Origin: Candidatus Poribacteria bacterium
GTDB lineage: Bacteria > Poribacteria > WGA-4E > WGA-3G
Assembly: GCA_022827625.1 (NCBI GenBank)
Contig: JAJEIE010000012.1
Coordinates: 62,001-126,000 of the forward strand
Direction: 5' to 3'
Length of the DNA: 64,000 nucleotides
Under the pieces are notes generated by a model. The model was not told the DNA's origin and ran no database searches. It saw only the letters and a program-made list of their open reading frames with translations. Shown here piece by piece: positions 44,593-53,212 of this stretch (its first letter is position 1; the number at the start of each line of letters is the position of its first letter). The position numbers and the translations under genes are program-made.

Positions 44593-45325
44593 GCTCCAGC
44601 GGAGCAATATGTCTATAGAAAATGTCCTGAAAGCCATCGCACTCCCGGGGAATGCCATAAGGAAACCTGAATACCGTTGATTCTGATTCGCATGAATACC
44701 GTTGATTTGGAGTGCTATGTTCATAGAAAACTGGGCTACGGCTCATTTTCAGAGGGAAGATCGGCAATTGGATCAAAAACATACTTCATATCATAGGCAA
44801 CCTCAAAACGCTCTAAAAACTTAAGATATTCATCGCGAAAGGTTTGATGCGAATGATGTGCCTCTTGGTTTTCAATATAGGTCGCTACCTGAGGTATCTG
44901 AGAATGTGAATAACTGAACGCACCGAACCTCTCTTGCCACGCAAATTGCCCCATCGTCCAACGCTTTTGATTGATAAAGCGCGTCGAATTTACTTTGATG
45001 TCTTTTACTAAACCGGACAACGCGACATTCGGGGTCATCCCGACTAAAATATGGATATGATCCGGCATTGAATTGATTTGAATCAATTTCTGTTTTTTGT
45101 TGGTGATGATGCCGGTGATGTATTTGCGAAGTTCTGGCTTGTGGTGTTTGGGGATAAGTGCGTGTCTACCTTTCACGGAAAACACGATATGCACATAGAG
45201 TTGGGTATAAGTATCTGCCATAGGTTTTTATAAGTCCCAGGGTTTGCCCTATTATATCCGCGTCGTCTGTTGTGTGTCAAACCAAAAGCAATCCATATTC
45301 TATAGACATGTTGCTCCGCTGGAGC
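44593..45325 (-). mobile_element. IS200/IS605-like element carrying only tnpA
   Basis: Outer ends are a 28-base inverted pair with one mismatch: GCTCCAGCGGAGCAATATG-TCTATAGAA at 44593-44620 and its complement at 45298-45325. Each contains a perfect GCTCC-AGC-GGAGC hairpin, as single-stranded-DNA HUH transposases recognise. Only the tnpA gene is inside; no TnpB. It interrupts a restriction locus. Confidence 0.72.
44736..45221 (-). CDS. tnpA: IS200/IS605-family Y1 transposase (TnpA)
   Basis: A 161-residue HUH single-strand transposase. YTQLYVHIVFSVKGR opens it; INSMPDHIHILVGM holds the HUH metal site; ATYIENQEAHH carries the likely catalytic tyrosine near residue 125. Such enzymes cut and rejoin one DNA strand at hairpins, here probably the GCTCC...GGAGC hairpins at the element ends. 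Length is normal for IS200. Start ATG 45221. It seems intact. A REP-associated transposase is a close alternative. Confidence 0.9.
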   Translation of the reverse strand: MADTYTQLYVHIVFSVKGRHALIPKHHKPELRKYITGIITNKKQKLIQINSMPDHIHILVGMTPNVALSGLVKDIKVNSTRFINQKRWTMGQFAWQERFGAFSYSHSQIPQVATYIENQEAHHSHQTFRDEYLKFLERFEVAYDMKYVFDPIADLPSENEP

Positions 45326-45355
45326 AAGGAGCGAATGTCGCGAACCAATTTTTAT

Positions 45356-45571
45356 TTATTCCGTTTTCACCAACCGCACGCGCCCTGTGAGGAGCTGCTG
45401 CATCATCCCCTGTTCGATGGAGAGAGTTTTGTCCCGACGCTGTTCCAATACGGTGATCTCAGCATCCATATCGGAGAGGACAGTGGCGATGGCGCTGTTC
45501 GCCAATTTTGCTTGTAATGTAGGACAATTATACCAGAAACCCTCGATAAGAACGGCGTCACTCGTTCTCAA
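45356..45571 (-). pseudogene. hsdS: C-terminal remnant of type I restriction specificity subunit HsdS
   Basis: The stretch KLANSAIATVLSDMDAEITVLEQRRDKTLSIEQGMMQQLLTGRVRLVK is the conserved C-terminal coiled coil of HsdS (A-V-L-S-D-M-D-A-E-I, Q-G-M-M-Q-x-L-L-T-G). The rest of the ~400-residue protein, with both target-recognition domains, is absent. Upstream is an unrelated lipoprotein gene, so the deletion ends near 45500-45570. Confidence 0.8.
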
Positions 45572-46076
45572 CTGCTACCGGTTCAGTAAGAAGTCGACCG
45601 CCATTGCCGGCATCAGTGATGATAACTTGAACCAAGAACTTATATTGACTGCCTCGCGTGAGATTGTCAATGTATCCTGTGCCATCGTCAATGATAACAA
45701 GGGTATCACTGGTGAGGTCATTATTCACATCTGCAATCACTATACCCTCCTCGTCGACAGCAATCACAAAAGCCTCAAGTTCTACATATTCGGCGTGATA
45801 TGCGTCGGTATCCGACAGGATTTCAGAAATGGTTGTATCAACGGCTAATTCCTCAAGTGTTTTCCCGGTTACCAATAAATCCACACAGACCTTATCTAAA
45901 GCGATGTAGTACTGTGTTAGGTCCCCGAGTAAATAGTCGTAACAGAGTGCGACTTCGTCAACAACTTCGTAAGTAGGTCGGTCCAACTGGTCAAGAACAA
46001 CATCTAATCTATCCTCAGCGCAGCCGAGTGTGAAAACAGTCGCGATAACAAGTAGTGAAAAAGTGAAAAATTTCAT
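45558..46076 (-). CDS. Small lipoprotein of unknown function
   Basis: A 172-residue protein starting MKFFTFSLLVIATVFTLGCAED, a lipoprotein signal with FTLGC lipobox. ATG 46076 follows GGAGAGG. The mature part is acidic, with DVNNDLTSDTLVIIDD and a helical N-half. No family recognised. It is next to a restriction remnant and may be unrelated cargo or a neighbour exposed by the deletion. Confidence 0.65.
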   Translation of the reverse strand: MKFFTFSLLVIATVFTLGCAEDRLDVVLDQLDRPTYEVVDEVALCYDYLLGDLTQYYIALDKVCVDLLVTGKTLEELAVDTTISEILSDTDAYHAEYVELEAFVIAVDEEGIVIADVNNDLTSDTLVIIDDGTGYIDNLTRGSQYKFLVQVIITDAGNGGRLLTEPVAVENE

Positions 46077-46250
46077 TACGCCTCTCCAAAAGTGGTTTTC
46101 AGAGAGTATAGCACGTTCGGAAAAACAATAATAGTGTACTGTATTTTAACAGGGCGAATTCACGGGGCTTTTTGGGGTCCTTGATTTCATTGGGTTTCTG
46201 AACTTGAATTTGTGCATTCTCCGTGAAAGCGAATTTTGGTTATATTTTAT

Positions 46251-47618
46251 TTAACGCATCGGACTAACGACTCCTCGCTTTTGTATCTTCCAGTTGCCGC
46301 GTCTAAACCAGTATCCTATCAGGAGACATTGTACAACGTTTGATACCGCAATCCCCCACCAAATTCCTGTCAGTCCTATCAACTGAGAGAGCAGAATCAC
46401 CAAAATCAATCCAACCCCGAACTGAGAGAGTCCTGTAATCGTCATAGGAGACTTCGTGTCTCCAGCACCATTGAGCGCACGCCCTAAAACACTGGCGACA
46501 ACCATGAACGCAAACGTGGCTGCGAGATACCGCAGATAAGCATTTCCAATTTCAATGACTTCAGGGTCGTTCGTAAACCAACCGACGAAGAATTGAGGGA
46601 TCGTGAACAAGAAGATGCCGATAAACGTAACGACCGCCGCTGCCAAGACGCTCCCTAAATGTGCGGATTTCTCGGCACGATCGATACGACTGGCACCGAT
46701 ATTCTGCCCAACCATCGGGGCTGTCGCGTTTGAGAAGGCAGTTCCGAAATGCATAACAAGGCTCCGCAACCGCATACAGATGGCGTAGGCAGCGACGGGA
46801 TTCGTGCCAAAGACAGCGACGACTCGAATAAACAACACACGGGAACCGTGCCGCAATAACGCTTGCATGGAAGTAAAAATTCCTAAACGCATGATTTGAC
46901 GCCACATTGAAAAGTCTGGACGGCGTTGCACATGACGCAGGGAAATCACACCGTACCCTCTAAAACAGAGATAAAGCAGCACAACAACGGCAAGACCGCG
47001 ACCAATCACCGTCGCATACGCCGAACCGACCACGCCGAGTCGCGGAAATCCCCAGAGTCCAAAGATGAGCAGCGGATCTAAAACGATGTTAACAATCGAA
47101 GAAAAGATGAGGACGACCATGGGTGTCATCGCATCTCCGGCACCGCGGAAAATTGCAGTGAGGGTGCGGGAGAGAAACATCACCACCCCACCCAGCAGCA
47201 TCACCCGAAGATAGGGAACACCCAACGGAATGACCTCCGGCTCGACACCCATTAACCACAATCCAAATTCAGCTAACGGATAGCCTAACACCCCGATGCC
47301 CAACGCACATACCACGTTAAGGGTCAAGGATTGCATGGCAATATCCTCGCTTTCCGCACGCTTCCTTGCACCGATAGCCTGAGACACAAGGATAATTGTG
47401 CCTGTTGAGATGCCGTGTGCCAGAATGCTCACGAGTCGTAGCAAATTCCCGCTGACCGCGACAGCAACGAGGGCTCCGGGGCCGAGCCGACCGACGAAAA
47501 TCATATCAACGATGTTAAATAGGTCTTGAAGGAGTTGACTGACAAACGTGGGGATCGCCAGTCGTAAGAGGGCTTTTGGAATGCTGCCGCGTGTCAGGTC
47601 ATGCTTGGATGTTCTCAT
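46251..47618 (-). CDS. MATE-family efflux transporter
   Basis: A 455-residue, about 12-helix protein of the MATE (NorM/DinF) family. The opening RLAIPTFVSQLLQDLFNIVDMIFVGRLGPGALVAVAVSG is the family's signature, and the second half repeats it with GQNIGASRIDRAEKSA. It exports drugs or metabolites using Na+ or H+. Its start is 10 bases after the esterase stop, so the genes 46251-48869 probably form one operon headed by a DNA-binding protein. Weak binding site. Confidence 0.92.
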   Translation of the reverse strand: MRTSKHDLTRGSIPKALLRLAIPTFVSQLLQDLFNIVDMIFVGRLGPGALVAVAVSGNLLRLVSILAHGISTGTIILVSQAIGARKRAESEDIAMQSLTLNVVCALGIGVLGYPLAEFGLWLMGVEPEVIPLGVPYLRVMLLGGVVMFLSRTLTAIFRGAGDAMTPMVVLIFSSIVNIVLDPLLIFGLWGFPRLGVVGSAYATVIGRGLAVVVLLYLCFRGYGVISLRHVQRRPDFSMWRQIMRLGIFTSMQALLRHGSRVLFIRVVAVFGTNPVAAYAICMRLRSLVMHFGTAFSNATAPMVGQNIGASRIDRAEKSAHLGSVLAAAVVTFIGIFLFTIPQFFVGWFTNDPEVIEIGNAYLRYLAATFAFMVVASVLGRALNGAGDTKSPMTITGLSQFGVGLILVILLSQLIGLTGIWWGIAVSNVVQCLLIGYWFRRGNWKIQKRGVVSPMR

Positions 47619-47628
47619 ACATTTTGTA

Positions 47629-48528
47629 TTAGGGCTTTAGATGTTTTTCAAGGAAGGCTTTCGTTAATTCTGGGACTTTCGGATCTTTGAATCCGCCGTG
47701 TCCGCCGCCCTCCACTTTGTAGAAGGTGACAGGCGCACCGACTGCTTCTAACGCTTCCTTCAGCAACAGGCTTTGATGATACGGAACAAGTTTGTCCTGG
47801 TCCCCGTGGATAATGAGTATAGGTGGATCGGCTTTAGACACGTATGTGATCGGATTCGCTCGTGCCACGCGGTCCTCATGCTCTTGAATCGGTCCACCGA
47901 CCAATTTAGACTCTGGGGAATCAGGTGCGTCATGCACCAACCCATCTGGGAGGCGATGTGTGTCCATTTGAAGGAAATCTGTGGGACCGAAGTAATTGAC
48001 GACGACTTGCACCTGACTGGACACTTCCAAGTTTTCACCCACCTCAAATTCGGTTATATCCCCTGCTGTGCCGAGCATGGCAACAAGATGACCACCGGCG
48101 GAAGAACCCCACGCCGCGAAGCGATTCGGATCGAGACGGTAGGTTTCTGCGTTCGCGCGGATCCATCGTATAGCGGCTTTCACGTCTTCGATTTGTGCCG
48201 GAAAAATGGCGTGCTGACTCAAACGGTAGTTGATACTCGCACCTGCATAGCTTGATTTGAGGTATTCCATCGGTGCGTAACGTTCTTTGCTGCCCCCGAG
48301 CCAAGCACCGCCATGCACCCAGATAATGAGCGGTAGGTTTTCGCCTTCGTTCGGTATATAAAGATCGAGTTTCTGACGTTCGTGTCCATCGGTAACATAA
48401 GCGATATCCCGATGGACCGTTACGCCTTCAGGAACTTTGGGTTCAGCAGGACTTCGGCGTTGCGCCAACACCAAAGCTCCAACGAGGAAACCTAAAATTA
48501 GCACGAAAGCACCGATAATTCGGGTCAT
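47629..48528 (-). CDS. Alpha/beta hydrolase (BD-FAE/acyl-esterase type), membrane-anchored
   Basis: A 299-residue esterase. Signal anchor IIGAFVLILGFLVGALVLAQ, then the oxyanion motif WVHGGAWLGGSK, nucleophile GSSAGGH, ILIIHGDQDKLVPY with the catalytic Asp, and GGGHGGF with His. This is the hormone-sensitive-lipase/BD-FAE pattern, acting on acyl esters or acetylated sugars. ATG overlaps the upstream stop by 4 bases; GGAGGAACGCA precedes it. Confidence 0.88.
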   Translation of the reverse strand: MTRIIGAFVLILGFLVGALVLAQRRSPAEPKVPEGVTVHRDIAYVTDGHERQKLDLYIPNEGENLPLIIWVHGGAWLGGSKERYAPMEYLKSSYAGASINYRLSQHAIFPAQIEDVKAAIRWIRANAETYRLDPNRFAAWGSSAGGHLVAMLGTAGDITEFEVGENLEVSSQVQVVVNYFGPTDFLQMDTHRLPDGLVHDAPDSPESKLVGGPIQEHEDRVARANPITYVSKADPPILIIHGDQDKLVPYHQSLLLKEALEAVGAPVTFYKVEGGGHGGFKDPKVPELTKAFLEKHLKP

Positions 48529-48869
48529 TGCGTTCCTCCATTTTGTCCGATAGATTCGGACAATTTTGTATCTTCAGCAATCATCGCCTCAAGTTCGGTT
48601 CTCAAGTCTTGGATTTGAGAAATCTTTTCTGCCATCTTCTCAAACATCTGTTGTTTGGCTTTAATACCCTCACTAATCAGAAATGCCGTTGCTTCGGAAC
48701 GACTGCTAAATTGTCCGGATTCCACAAGTTCGTCGATCCGATTGAGATTCTCCTCATCAACCCTGACCATTACGACGTTATCTCTTTTTCCTTCGCCTTT
48801 TCCGCGTTTGTGTACCCTTCGTCTTTCACGGTGCCTCTTTCTGCCGCGTTTTGCTTCAAATTCTGGCAT
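48525..48869 (-). CDS. Basic ribbon-helix-helix DNA-binding protein
   Basis: A 114-residue protein. The first ~30 residues are very basic (KRGRKRHRERRRVHKRGKGEGKR). Then VVMVRVDEENLNRIDELVESGQFSSRSEATAFLISEGI fits a ribbon-helix-helix fold (beta strand V-M-V-R-V-D, S-R-S-E-A). A coiled coil, MFEKMAEKISQIQDLRTELEAMI, follows. It is the first gene of a three-gene operon and may regulate it. ATG after GGAGATTTTACA. Not followed by an obvious toxin. Confidence 0.75.
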   Translation of the reverse strand: MPEFEAKRGRKRHRERRRVHKRGKGEGKRDNVVMVRVDEENLNRIDELVESGQFSSRSEATAFLISEGIKAKQQMFEKMAEKISQIQDLRTELEAMIAEDTKLSESIGQNGGTQ

Positions 48870-48969
48870 TGTAAAATCTCCTCTGTTTCATTTAAATACA
48901 TATAAGTTACTTACATGTAATTATTATACATCATGATATGCCAATTTGTCAAATTAAATTTTGATAAGT

Positions 48970-48990
48970 CCGCAAACTAACAGTTTGCGG
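48970..48990. repeat. CCGCAAACTAACAGTTTGCGG palindrome (family D)
   Basis: The 21-base near-perfect palindrome has an exact CGCAAACT / AGTTTGCG core, also found at 54572-54590, both followed by TACAA. The rest of 48870-49105 is AT-rich with no other gene. Confidence 0.6.
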
Positions 48991-49105
48991 TACAAAAACG
49001 CTGTGAACAATAAAACGTTCTTGTTTAATCAGAAAGATTGACACCGACCGGGATTTTAGGTATAATAGTTCGTGCCAAAACACTGAAATATGGAGGTACA
49101 GCCAG

Positions 49106-49360
49106 ATGGCGACGATGAAATGTGGCAGGTGTGGATCTGAGAAAGTCATGCCCAATTTGAGAATTCGGGATCGCTACGAAGCAGGAATGGGACAAGATGT
49201 TGAAGTAGAAGTAGAAGGTAACCCCGATGCCATGATTTTTAAGAAGGCTCACAGAGAAGCGTTGCGAGCAACTGTCTGCGGTGAATGTGGAAACGTCGGT
49301 CTCTCTGTCGAGAACCCAAACGCACTCTGGGAAATTTACATCCAAGGAAAGGATTCATAA
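49106..49360 (+). CDS. Small zinc-ribbon protein
   Basis: An 84-residue protein with two CxxC pairs, MKCGRCGS near the start and VCGECGN near residue 55, that would bind one zinc. The middle is acidic (DVEVEVEG). No further domain; the function is unknown. GGAGG stands nine bases before ATG. A phosphodiesterase gene starts 42 bases later. Confidence 0.75.
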   Translation: MATMKCGRCGSEKVMPNLRIRDRYEAGMGQDVEVEVEGNPDAMIFKKAHREALRATVCGECGNVGLSVENPNALWEIYIQGKDS

Positions 49361-49402
49361 ACCGCGTTCACTGATAAATATTGACATATTTACGGAGGCG
49401 TA

Positions 49403-50896
49403 ATGGCACCAACCGAACCGTCCTTCAAACGCTTTGTTTTTATTTTAATCGATGGAGCACCTTACGCAGTATTTAGAGGGTTACTTGAAAACGGTGACCT
49501 TCCGAACATCAAGAAATACGTCGTAGATCGCGGCAGTCTGAACAAGGCGGTCTCCGTCTTTCCCTCAACGACAGGACCTGCTTTCATCCCTTTCTTTATG
49601 GGGTTGTATCCCGGCACAGTAAACATTCCAGGTATTCGGTGGTTGTCCAAATCGAATTTTCATCTTCCGCACCGTTTCAAACGTCCGGGTGTCTGCAGTT
49701 ATATGGGACTTGACGGGCTGCGTTTTGAAGCCGACCTACCCATAGATCATCCGACGCTCTTCAATTTCTTCTCACCAGTAAGCAACATCTATAACCTCCT
49801 CGCTCGCGGGTGTCCGCCCGCTAAAAACCGAACCCGTTGGATGAAACCGTTTTTCTATACATACGCCCACTTCTCGCATCGGTGGCGATTTGTCAATCGA
49901 ATGGCAATCCAGCATTTACACAAAGCCGCTGAAGCAGGTGATGAATTTATCATGTGTCTTTTCCCTGCAGTCGACACTTTTTCACACCTCACAGAGATAC
50001 GATCTCAACAGGTGTTTCAGACCTACCGAGAAATTGATACCGCCATTGGGAAACTCATCCATATTTTACAAAAAACGAATACCCTCGAAGAAACGCTCAT
50101 TCTGATTACCAGTGACCACGGGATGACCGACACACATACCCACATTGACATCCCTCAGCATTTAGACGATGGGGGTTGGCGATGCCTGCATTATCCGAAG
50201 GTTTGGCGGCAAGGTGCGGTATCTGCGAGTATGGTGTCTGGGAACGGGATGACACATCTCTATTTTAAAAATAGTGGGAAGGGAAAAGGATGGGGGGAAC
50301 GCATGTCTTTCGAGGCACTCCAACAAATCGGGGTCATTGGTTCACTGATTGAACTCGAAGGCTTAGGTCTCGTTGCGGGGCAGAGCGAAACGGGAGACAT
50401 CATTGTCCAAAGTCGAAATGGACAAGGGAGAATCTCTTGCCACTTGCAAAACAAAACTTGTGAAAATCCACAAGGCGTGGCGACAACTTTTAAATCCGCA
50501 GACTCGCTACGCTTCTCCTATCGGTTTACTGGAATAGACCCACTCAAGTATGGTGTCCGCCACGAGCATCTGTCCTCACGGGAAGCACTATACGAAACCT
50601 ATGACAGTCCGTATCCAGATGGAATTGTCCAGCTGTGGCAGATATTTAAGAGTGAGCGAACGGGTGATTTGGTACTCAGTGCCGAAAGTGGTTATGATTT
50701 ACGCGCCCGTTATGAGGTGCCTGAACATCATGCGACACATGGTGCCTTAATGGCGGAACACTTAAACATCCCACTTGCGACGAACCATCCAATCGTTGGA
50801 CCGTACATCCGTTCTGTTGACATCTTTCCAACGGTGTTAAGCCTCTGCGGACACACCGTCGCGGAGGACTCTATTGATGGACGAGTTGTCAAATAA
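49403..50896 (+). CDS. Type I phosphodiesterase/nucleotide pyrophosphatase-family hydrolase
   Basis: A 497-residue alkaline-phosphatase-superfamily enzyme. FILIDGAPYAVFR holds the first metal Asp; FPSTTGPAFIPFFMGLYPG holds the Ser/Thr nucleophile and the P-x-x-F-x-G-x-Y-P-G block. FPAVDTFSH, ITSDHGMTDTHTHID and EHHATHGAL supply further metal ligands. It hydrolyses phosphodiesters or phosphonates; the substrate is unknown. GGAGG precedes ATG 49403. No signal peptide visible. Confidence 0.82.
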   Translation: MAPTEPSFKRFVFILIDGAPYAVFRGLLENGDLPNIKKYVVDRGSLNKAVSVFPSTTGPAFIPFFMGLYPGTVNIPGIRWLSKSNFHLPHRFKRPGVCSYMGLDGLRFEADLPIDHPTLFNFFSPVSNIYNLLARGCPPAKNRTRWMKPFFYTYAHFSHRWRFVNRMAIQHLHKAAEAGDEFIMCLFPAVDTFSHLTEIRSQQVFQTYREIDTAIGKLIHILQKTNTLEETLILITSDHGMTDTHTHIDIPQHLDDGGWRCLHYPKVWRQGAVSASMVSGNGMTHLYFKNSGKGKGWGERMSFEALQQIGVIGSLIELEGLGLVAGQSETGDIIVQSRNGQGRISCHLQNKTCENPQGVATTFKSADSLRFSYRFTGIDPLKYGVRHEHLSSREALYETYDSPYPDGIVQLWQIFKSERTGDLVLSAESGYDLRARYEVPEHHATHGALMAEHLNIPLATNHPIVGPYIRSVDIFPTVLSLCGHTVAEDSIDGRVVK

Positions 50897-50936
50897 ATCT
50901 ATCCGTTATTTTACTCCTAATTGTCCTTCTCTCCAG

Positions 50937-50976
50937 AATTATGCACCTTTCCCCACCTAACTCGCGTCATTATATA
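50937..50976 (+). promoter_or_regulatory. Conserved upstream element of sigma gene 1 (probable ECF-type promoter)
   Basis: AATTATGCACCTTT, 11 bases, then TCGCGTCATTATATA. The same two blocks precede sigma gene 2 (53070-53108) with a 10-base gap, and both lie 102-105 bases before the ATG. They could be -35 and -10-like boxes read by these sigma factors themselves. Confidence 0.55.
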
Positions 50977-51077
50977 GTAAATGGATAAGGCAGTCCTTCG
51001 TGTTTTTCACGCGCAGCTACCTCTGAAACGTGTAAATTGTCCAGCCCTATTGGTAAAGCAGTTTTTGGAGAGATTCA

Positions 51078-52280
51078 ATGAAAAGTGACGATGTTAAGTT
51101 AATCCAGCGTATCCTCAACGGTGATCAAAACGCCTTTGCGAGTTTGGTCAGAAAATACCAGCAGCAGATCCATACATTCGCATGGAGAAAAACGGGTGAT
51201 TTTCAGATCGCAGAAGATATTGTGCAGGAAACTTTTCTTCAAGTTTATCAGAAACTCGATACCTTGGAAGATCCAATGCAATTCACAAAATGGCTGCATC
51301 AGATTGCGAATCGACGCTGTATCGCATGGCTCCGAAAAAATAGGGTACAGACGGAACCGCTGGAAGAAACCGACATCTCAGAAATAGAAACAGAGGCGTA
51401 TTCCCAATATGTTGCCACAGAGCACGCAAAAACGACCGCGGACGCGCAACGCGATCTCGTCGAGAAACTGCTTGCCAAGTTGAAGGCGCGGGACCGCGAG
51501 GTTATCACACTCCACTACTTTGAAGAGATGTCGTCTCCAGAGATAGGTGAGTTCTTAGGTGTATCTGAAAATACGATTAAGAGCCGCCTCCATCGTGCAA
51601 GGCAACAACTAAAGAAGTATGAATCTATGATTCAAGAGGCATTAGACAGGACAACCGAACGGCGACAGCATTCCCCTGAACAAACGAAAGGAGAGACCAA
51701 CATGGCAGATGAAGTTAAGATCGAAGCAAGGTTGAAAGAACTACAGCGTCAGATTGCTAATTTGCAAGAAGAAATCAAGGTTGTTGCAGCTGAATCGGAC
51801 GTTTTCCACGCAGATGATATGCAATTCCATGATCCCGAAAGAAGTGAAGCCCTTCAGACGATATGCCATCTTCCTGTGGATGCTGAAAGGCAAATTTCGT
51901 GGGGCTATCTGGGTGCTTATGGCACGCCTCCCAATAAAACGAAGAGTCGTATCGCATTCTGGTCGACTAACATTGACAGTTTTCTATCTAAAGCACCGGA
52001 TGCTGACCTTGTGAATTTCGCAAGTCTCTTTACAAATCCTGTTGTAGTTGCTGTTTTGAGACAACTGGTAGAGGGCAAAAAATCTGTTGCGGATCTCGCA
52101 CAAGCGTGCAACACTTCAGAAAGCGAAATAGAAACAGCTGTCGCGTTGTTAATGGATGAAACGTTGGTGGAACGCACGGCAGACAATTTCATTAAACCCA
52201 AAAACGATGCCGTTTCCTTCCTCCTAAACTTCGTGAGTATGACAATCGTGCATCTTGGGCATATCAGACCTGAGAATTAA
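51078..52280 (+). CDS. ECF sigma factor with C-terminal winged-helix-like domain (copy 1)
   Basis: A 400-residue protein. Residues ~1-185 are an ECF sigma-70: sigma2 with LVRKYQQQIHTFAWRKTGDFQIAEDIVQETFLQVYQKL, and sigma4 with REVITLHYFEEMSSPEIGEFLGVSENTIKSRLHRAR. After a linker, residues 209-400 hold a coiled coil (ARLKELQRQIANLQEEIK), then ISWGYLGAY and NIDSFLSKAPDADLVNFASLFTNPVVVAVLRQL, and a winged-helix-like part VADLAQACNTSESEIETAVALLMDETLVERT. ATG 51702 (residue 209) has AAAGGAG eight bases upstream, so the C-terminal domain may also be made alone. ATG 51078 follows GGAGAG. Paralogue of 53213-54400. Confidence 0.85.
   Translation: MKSDDVKLIQRILNGDQNAFASLVRKYQQQIHTFAWRKTGDFQIAEDIVQETFLQVYQKLDTLEDPMQFTKWLHQIANRRCIAWLRKNRVQTEPLEETDISEIETEAYSQYVATEHAKTTADAQRDLVEKLLAKLKARDREVITLHYFEEMSSPEIGEFLGVSENTIKSRLHRARQQLKKYESMIQEALDRTTERRQHSPEQTKGETNMADEVKIEARLKELQRQIANLQEEIKVVAAESDVFHADDMQFHDPERSEALQTICHLPVDAERQISWGYLGAYGTPPNKTKSRIAFWSTNIDSFLSKAPDADLVNFASLFTNPVVVAVLRQLVEGKKSVADLAQACNTSESEIETAVALLMDETLVERTADNFIKPKNDAVSFLLNFVSMTIVHLGHIRPEN
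51687..51704 (+). promoter_or_regulatory. Internal ribosome binding site and start inside sigma gene 1
   Basis: AAAGGAG (51687-51693), eight-base spacer, ATG (51702-51704), in frame with the sigma factor. Sigma gene 2 has AAGGAG (53823-53828), the same eight-base spacer and ATG (53837) at exactly the same codon position (209). Conservation in two diverged paralogues argues for use. Confidence 0.7.
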
Positions 52281-52352
52281 ATTGATAAGGGCAGATTTTC
52301 CACCTGCTCTTTTCGCTTTCAATTGCCACAAGTGGCAGAAAGGAATCGTTCA

Positions 52353-52934
52353 ATGTTTTTAGAAAACTCGAAACGTGGGCTTCTCGCTCACCCGATAACA
52401 TTATGTTTTGCGGTCACGGTGACCATCGGTCTACTCTTCGTCGGCACAAATACTCTTATTGGAAATGAGGTTTATGGTCCCATGGACCCACAAAGCGAGG
52501 AGTCTCTTGCTCTTAATACACTATCTCAACCCTCGGGTGAAAGGCAGATTGCATGGGGCTATGTCGGTGCCTATAGCGTCTCCCCCGCCCAGAAGAAAAG
52601 TCGTATCGCATTCTGGAAGGATAATATTGACAATTTTCTATCTAACGCATCAGATGCTGAAATCGCGAATCTCGCGACCCTCTTCACAAACCCCACTGTA
52701 GTCGCTGTTTTAAGACAGTTAGTGGAGGGTAGGAAATCGGTTACGGATTTGGCGAAGGAAGCCGGTATCCCAGAAAGTGAAGTAGAGGGAGCCGTGGAAA
52801 CGTTAATGAAAGCGACGTTAGTGGTGCGTACAGAAGATAACCTCATTACACCCCATAATGATGCCATCTCCTTTTTCTTAAATTTCGTGAGCATGACGAC
52901 TGTGCATCTTGGACACACCAAATCTGATAGATAA
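52353..52934 (+). CDS. Membrane-anchored copy of the sigma C-terminal domain
   Basis: A 193-residue protein. A positively charged start (ENSKRG) and a hydrophobic stretch at residues ~14-30 (ITLCFAVTVTIGLLFVG) anchor it. Then follows the same domain as in both flanking sigma factors: GERQIAWGYVGAY, KSRIAFWKDNIDNFLSNASDAEIANLATLFTNPTVVAVLRQL, DLAKEAGIPESEVEGAVETLM, FFLNFVSMTTVHLGH. No sigma part is present. It lies between the two sigma genes on the same strand, so it may be a membrane regulator of them, for instance competing for the same ligand or partner; that is inference. ATG after AAAGGA. Confidence 0.75.
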   Translation: MFLENSKRGLLAHPITLCFAVTVTIGLLFVGTNTLIGNEVYGPMDPQSEESLALNTLSQPSGERQIAWGYVGAYSVSPAQKKSRIAFWKDNIDNFLSNASDAEIANLATLFTNPTVVAVLRQLVEGRKSVTDLAKEAGIPESEVEGAVETLMKATLVVRTEDNLITPHNDAISFFLNFVSMTTVHLGHTKSDR

Positions 52935-52948
52935 TTAACTTTACTATC

Positions 52949-53008
52949 GCTGGCGAGGTTAGGAATGCACATCGCATTTGAGCGTGTACGCTGCAAAACC
53001 TCGCCACC
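52949..53008. repeat. GGCGAGGTT ... AACCTCGCC palindromic repeat (family A copy 2)
   Basis: CTGGCGAGGTT and AACCTCGCCA flank an inner palindrome (GCACATCGCATTTGAGCGTGTACGC region). Located right after the stop of the anchored-domain gene; it may separate it from sigma gene 2. Confidence 0.65.
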
Positions 53009-53069
53009 TGCAATTGTTCTGTTTTAGGGAACCCTCCAACAAATAGCCCCTTCCAAATCCATTTTTTAA

Positions 53070-53108
53070 AATTATGCACCTTTTTCTTTGCGTTCGCGTC
53101 ACTATATA
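53070..53108 (+). promoter_or_regulatory. Conserved upstream element of sigma gene 2 (probable ECF-type promoter)
   Basis: AATTATGCACCTTT, 10 bases, then TCGCGTCACTATATA, matching 50937-50976. The leader after it is also conserved (GTCCAG-CC, TGATAAACAGTT, TTTGGAGAG), which shows the two genes share a duplicated control region. Confidence 0.55.
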
Positions 53109-53212
53109 ATGAGGCGGATGGACAGATAGGTTTTTCGCTTTTTAAGCGCATTTACCCTGGAAACATGTAAGGCGTCCAGTCCCACTGATAAACAGTTCTT
53201 TGGAGAGGTTTG

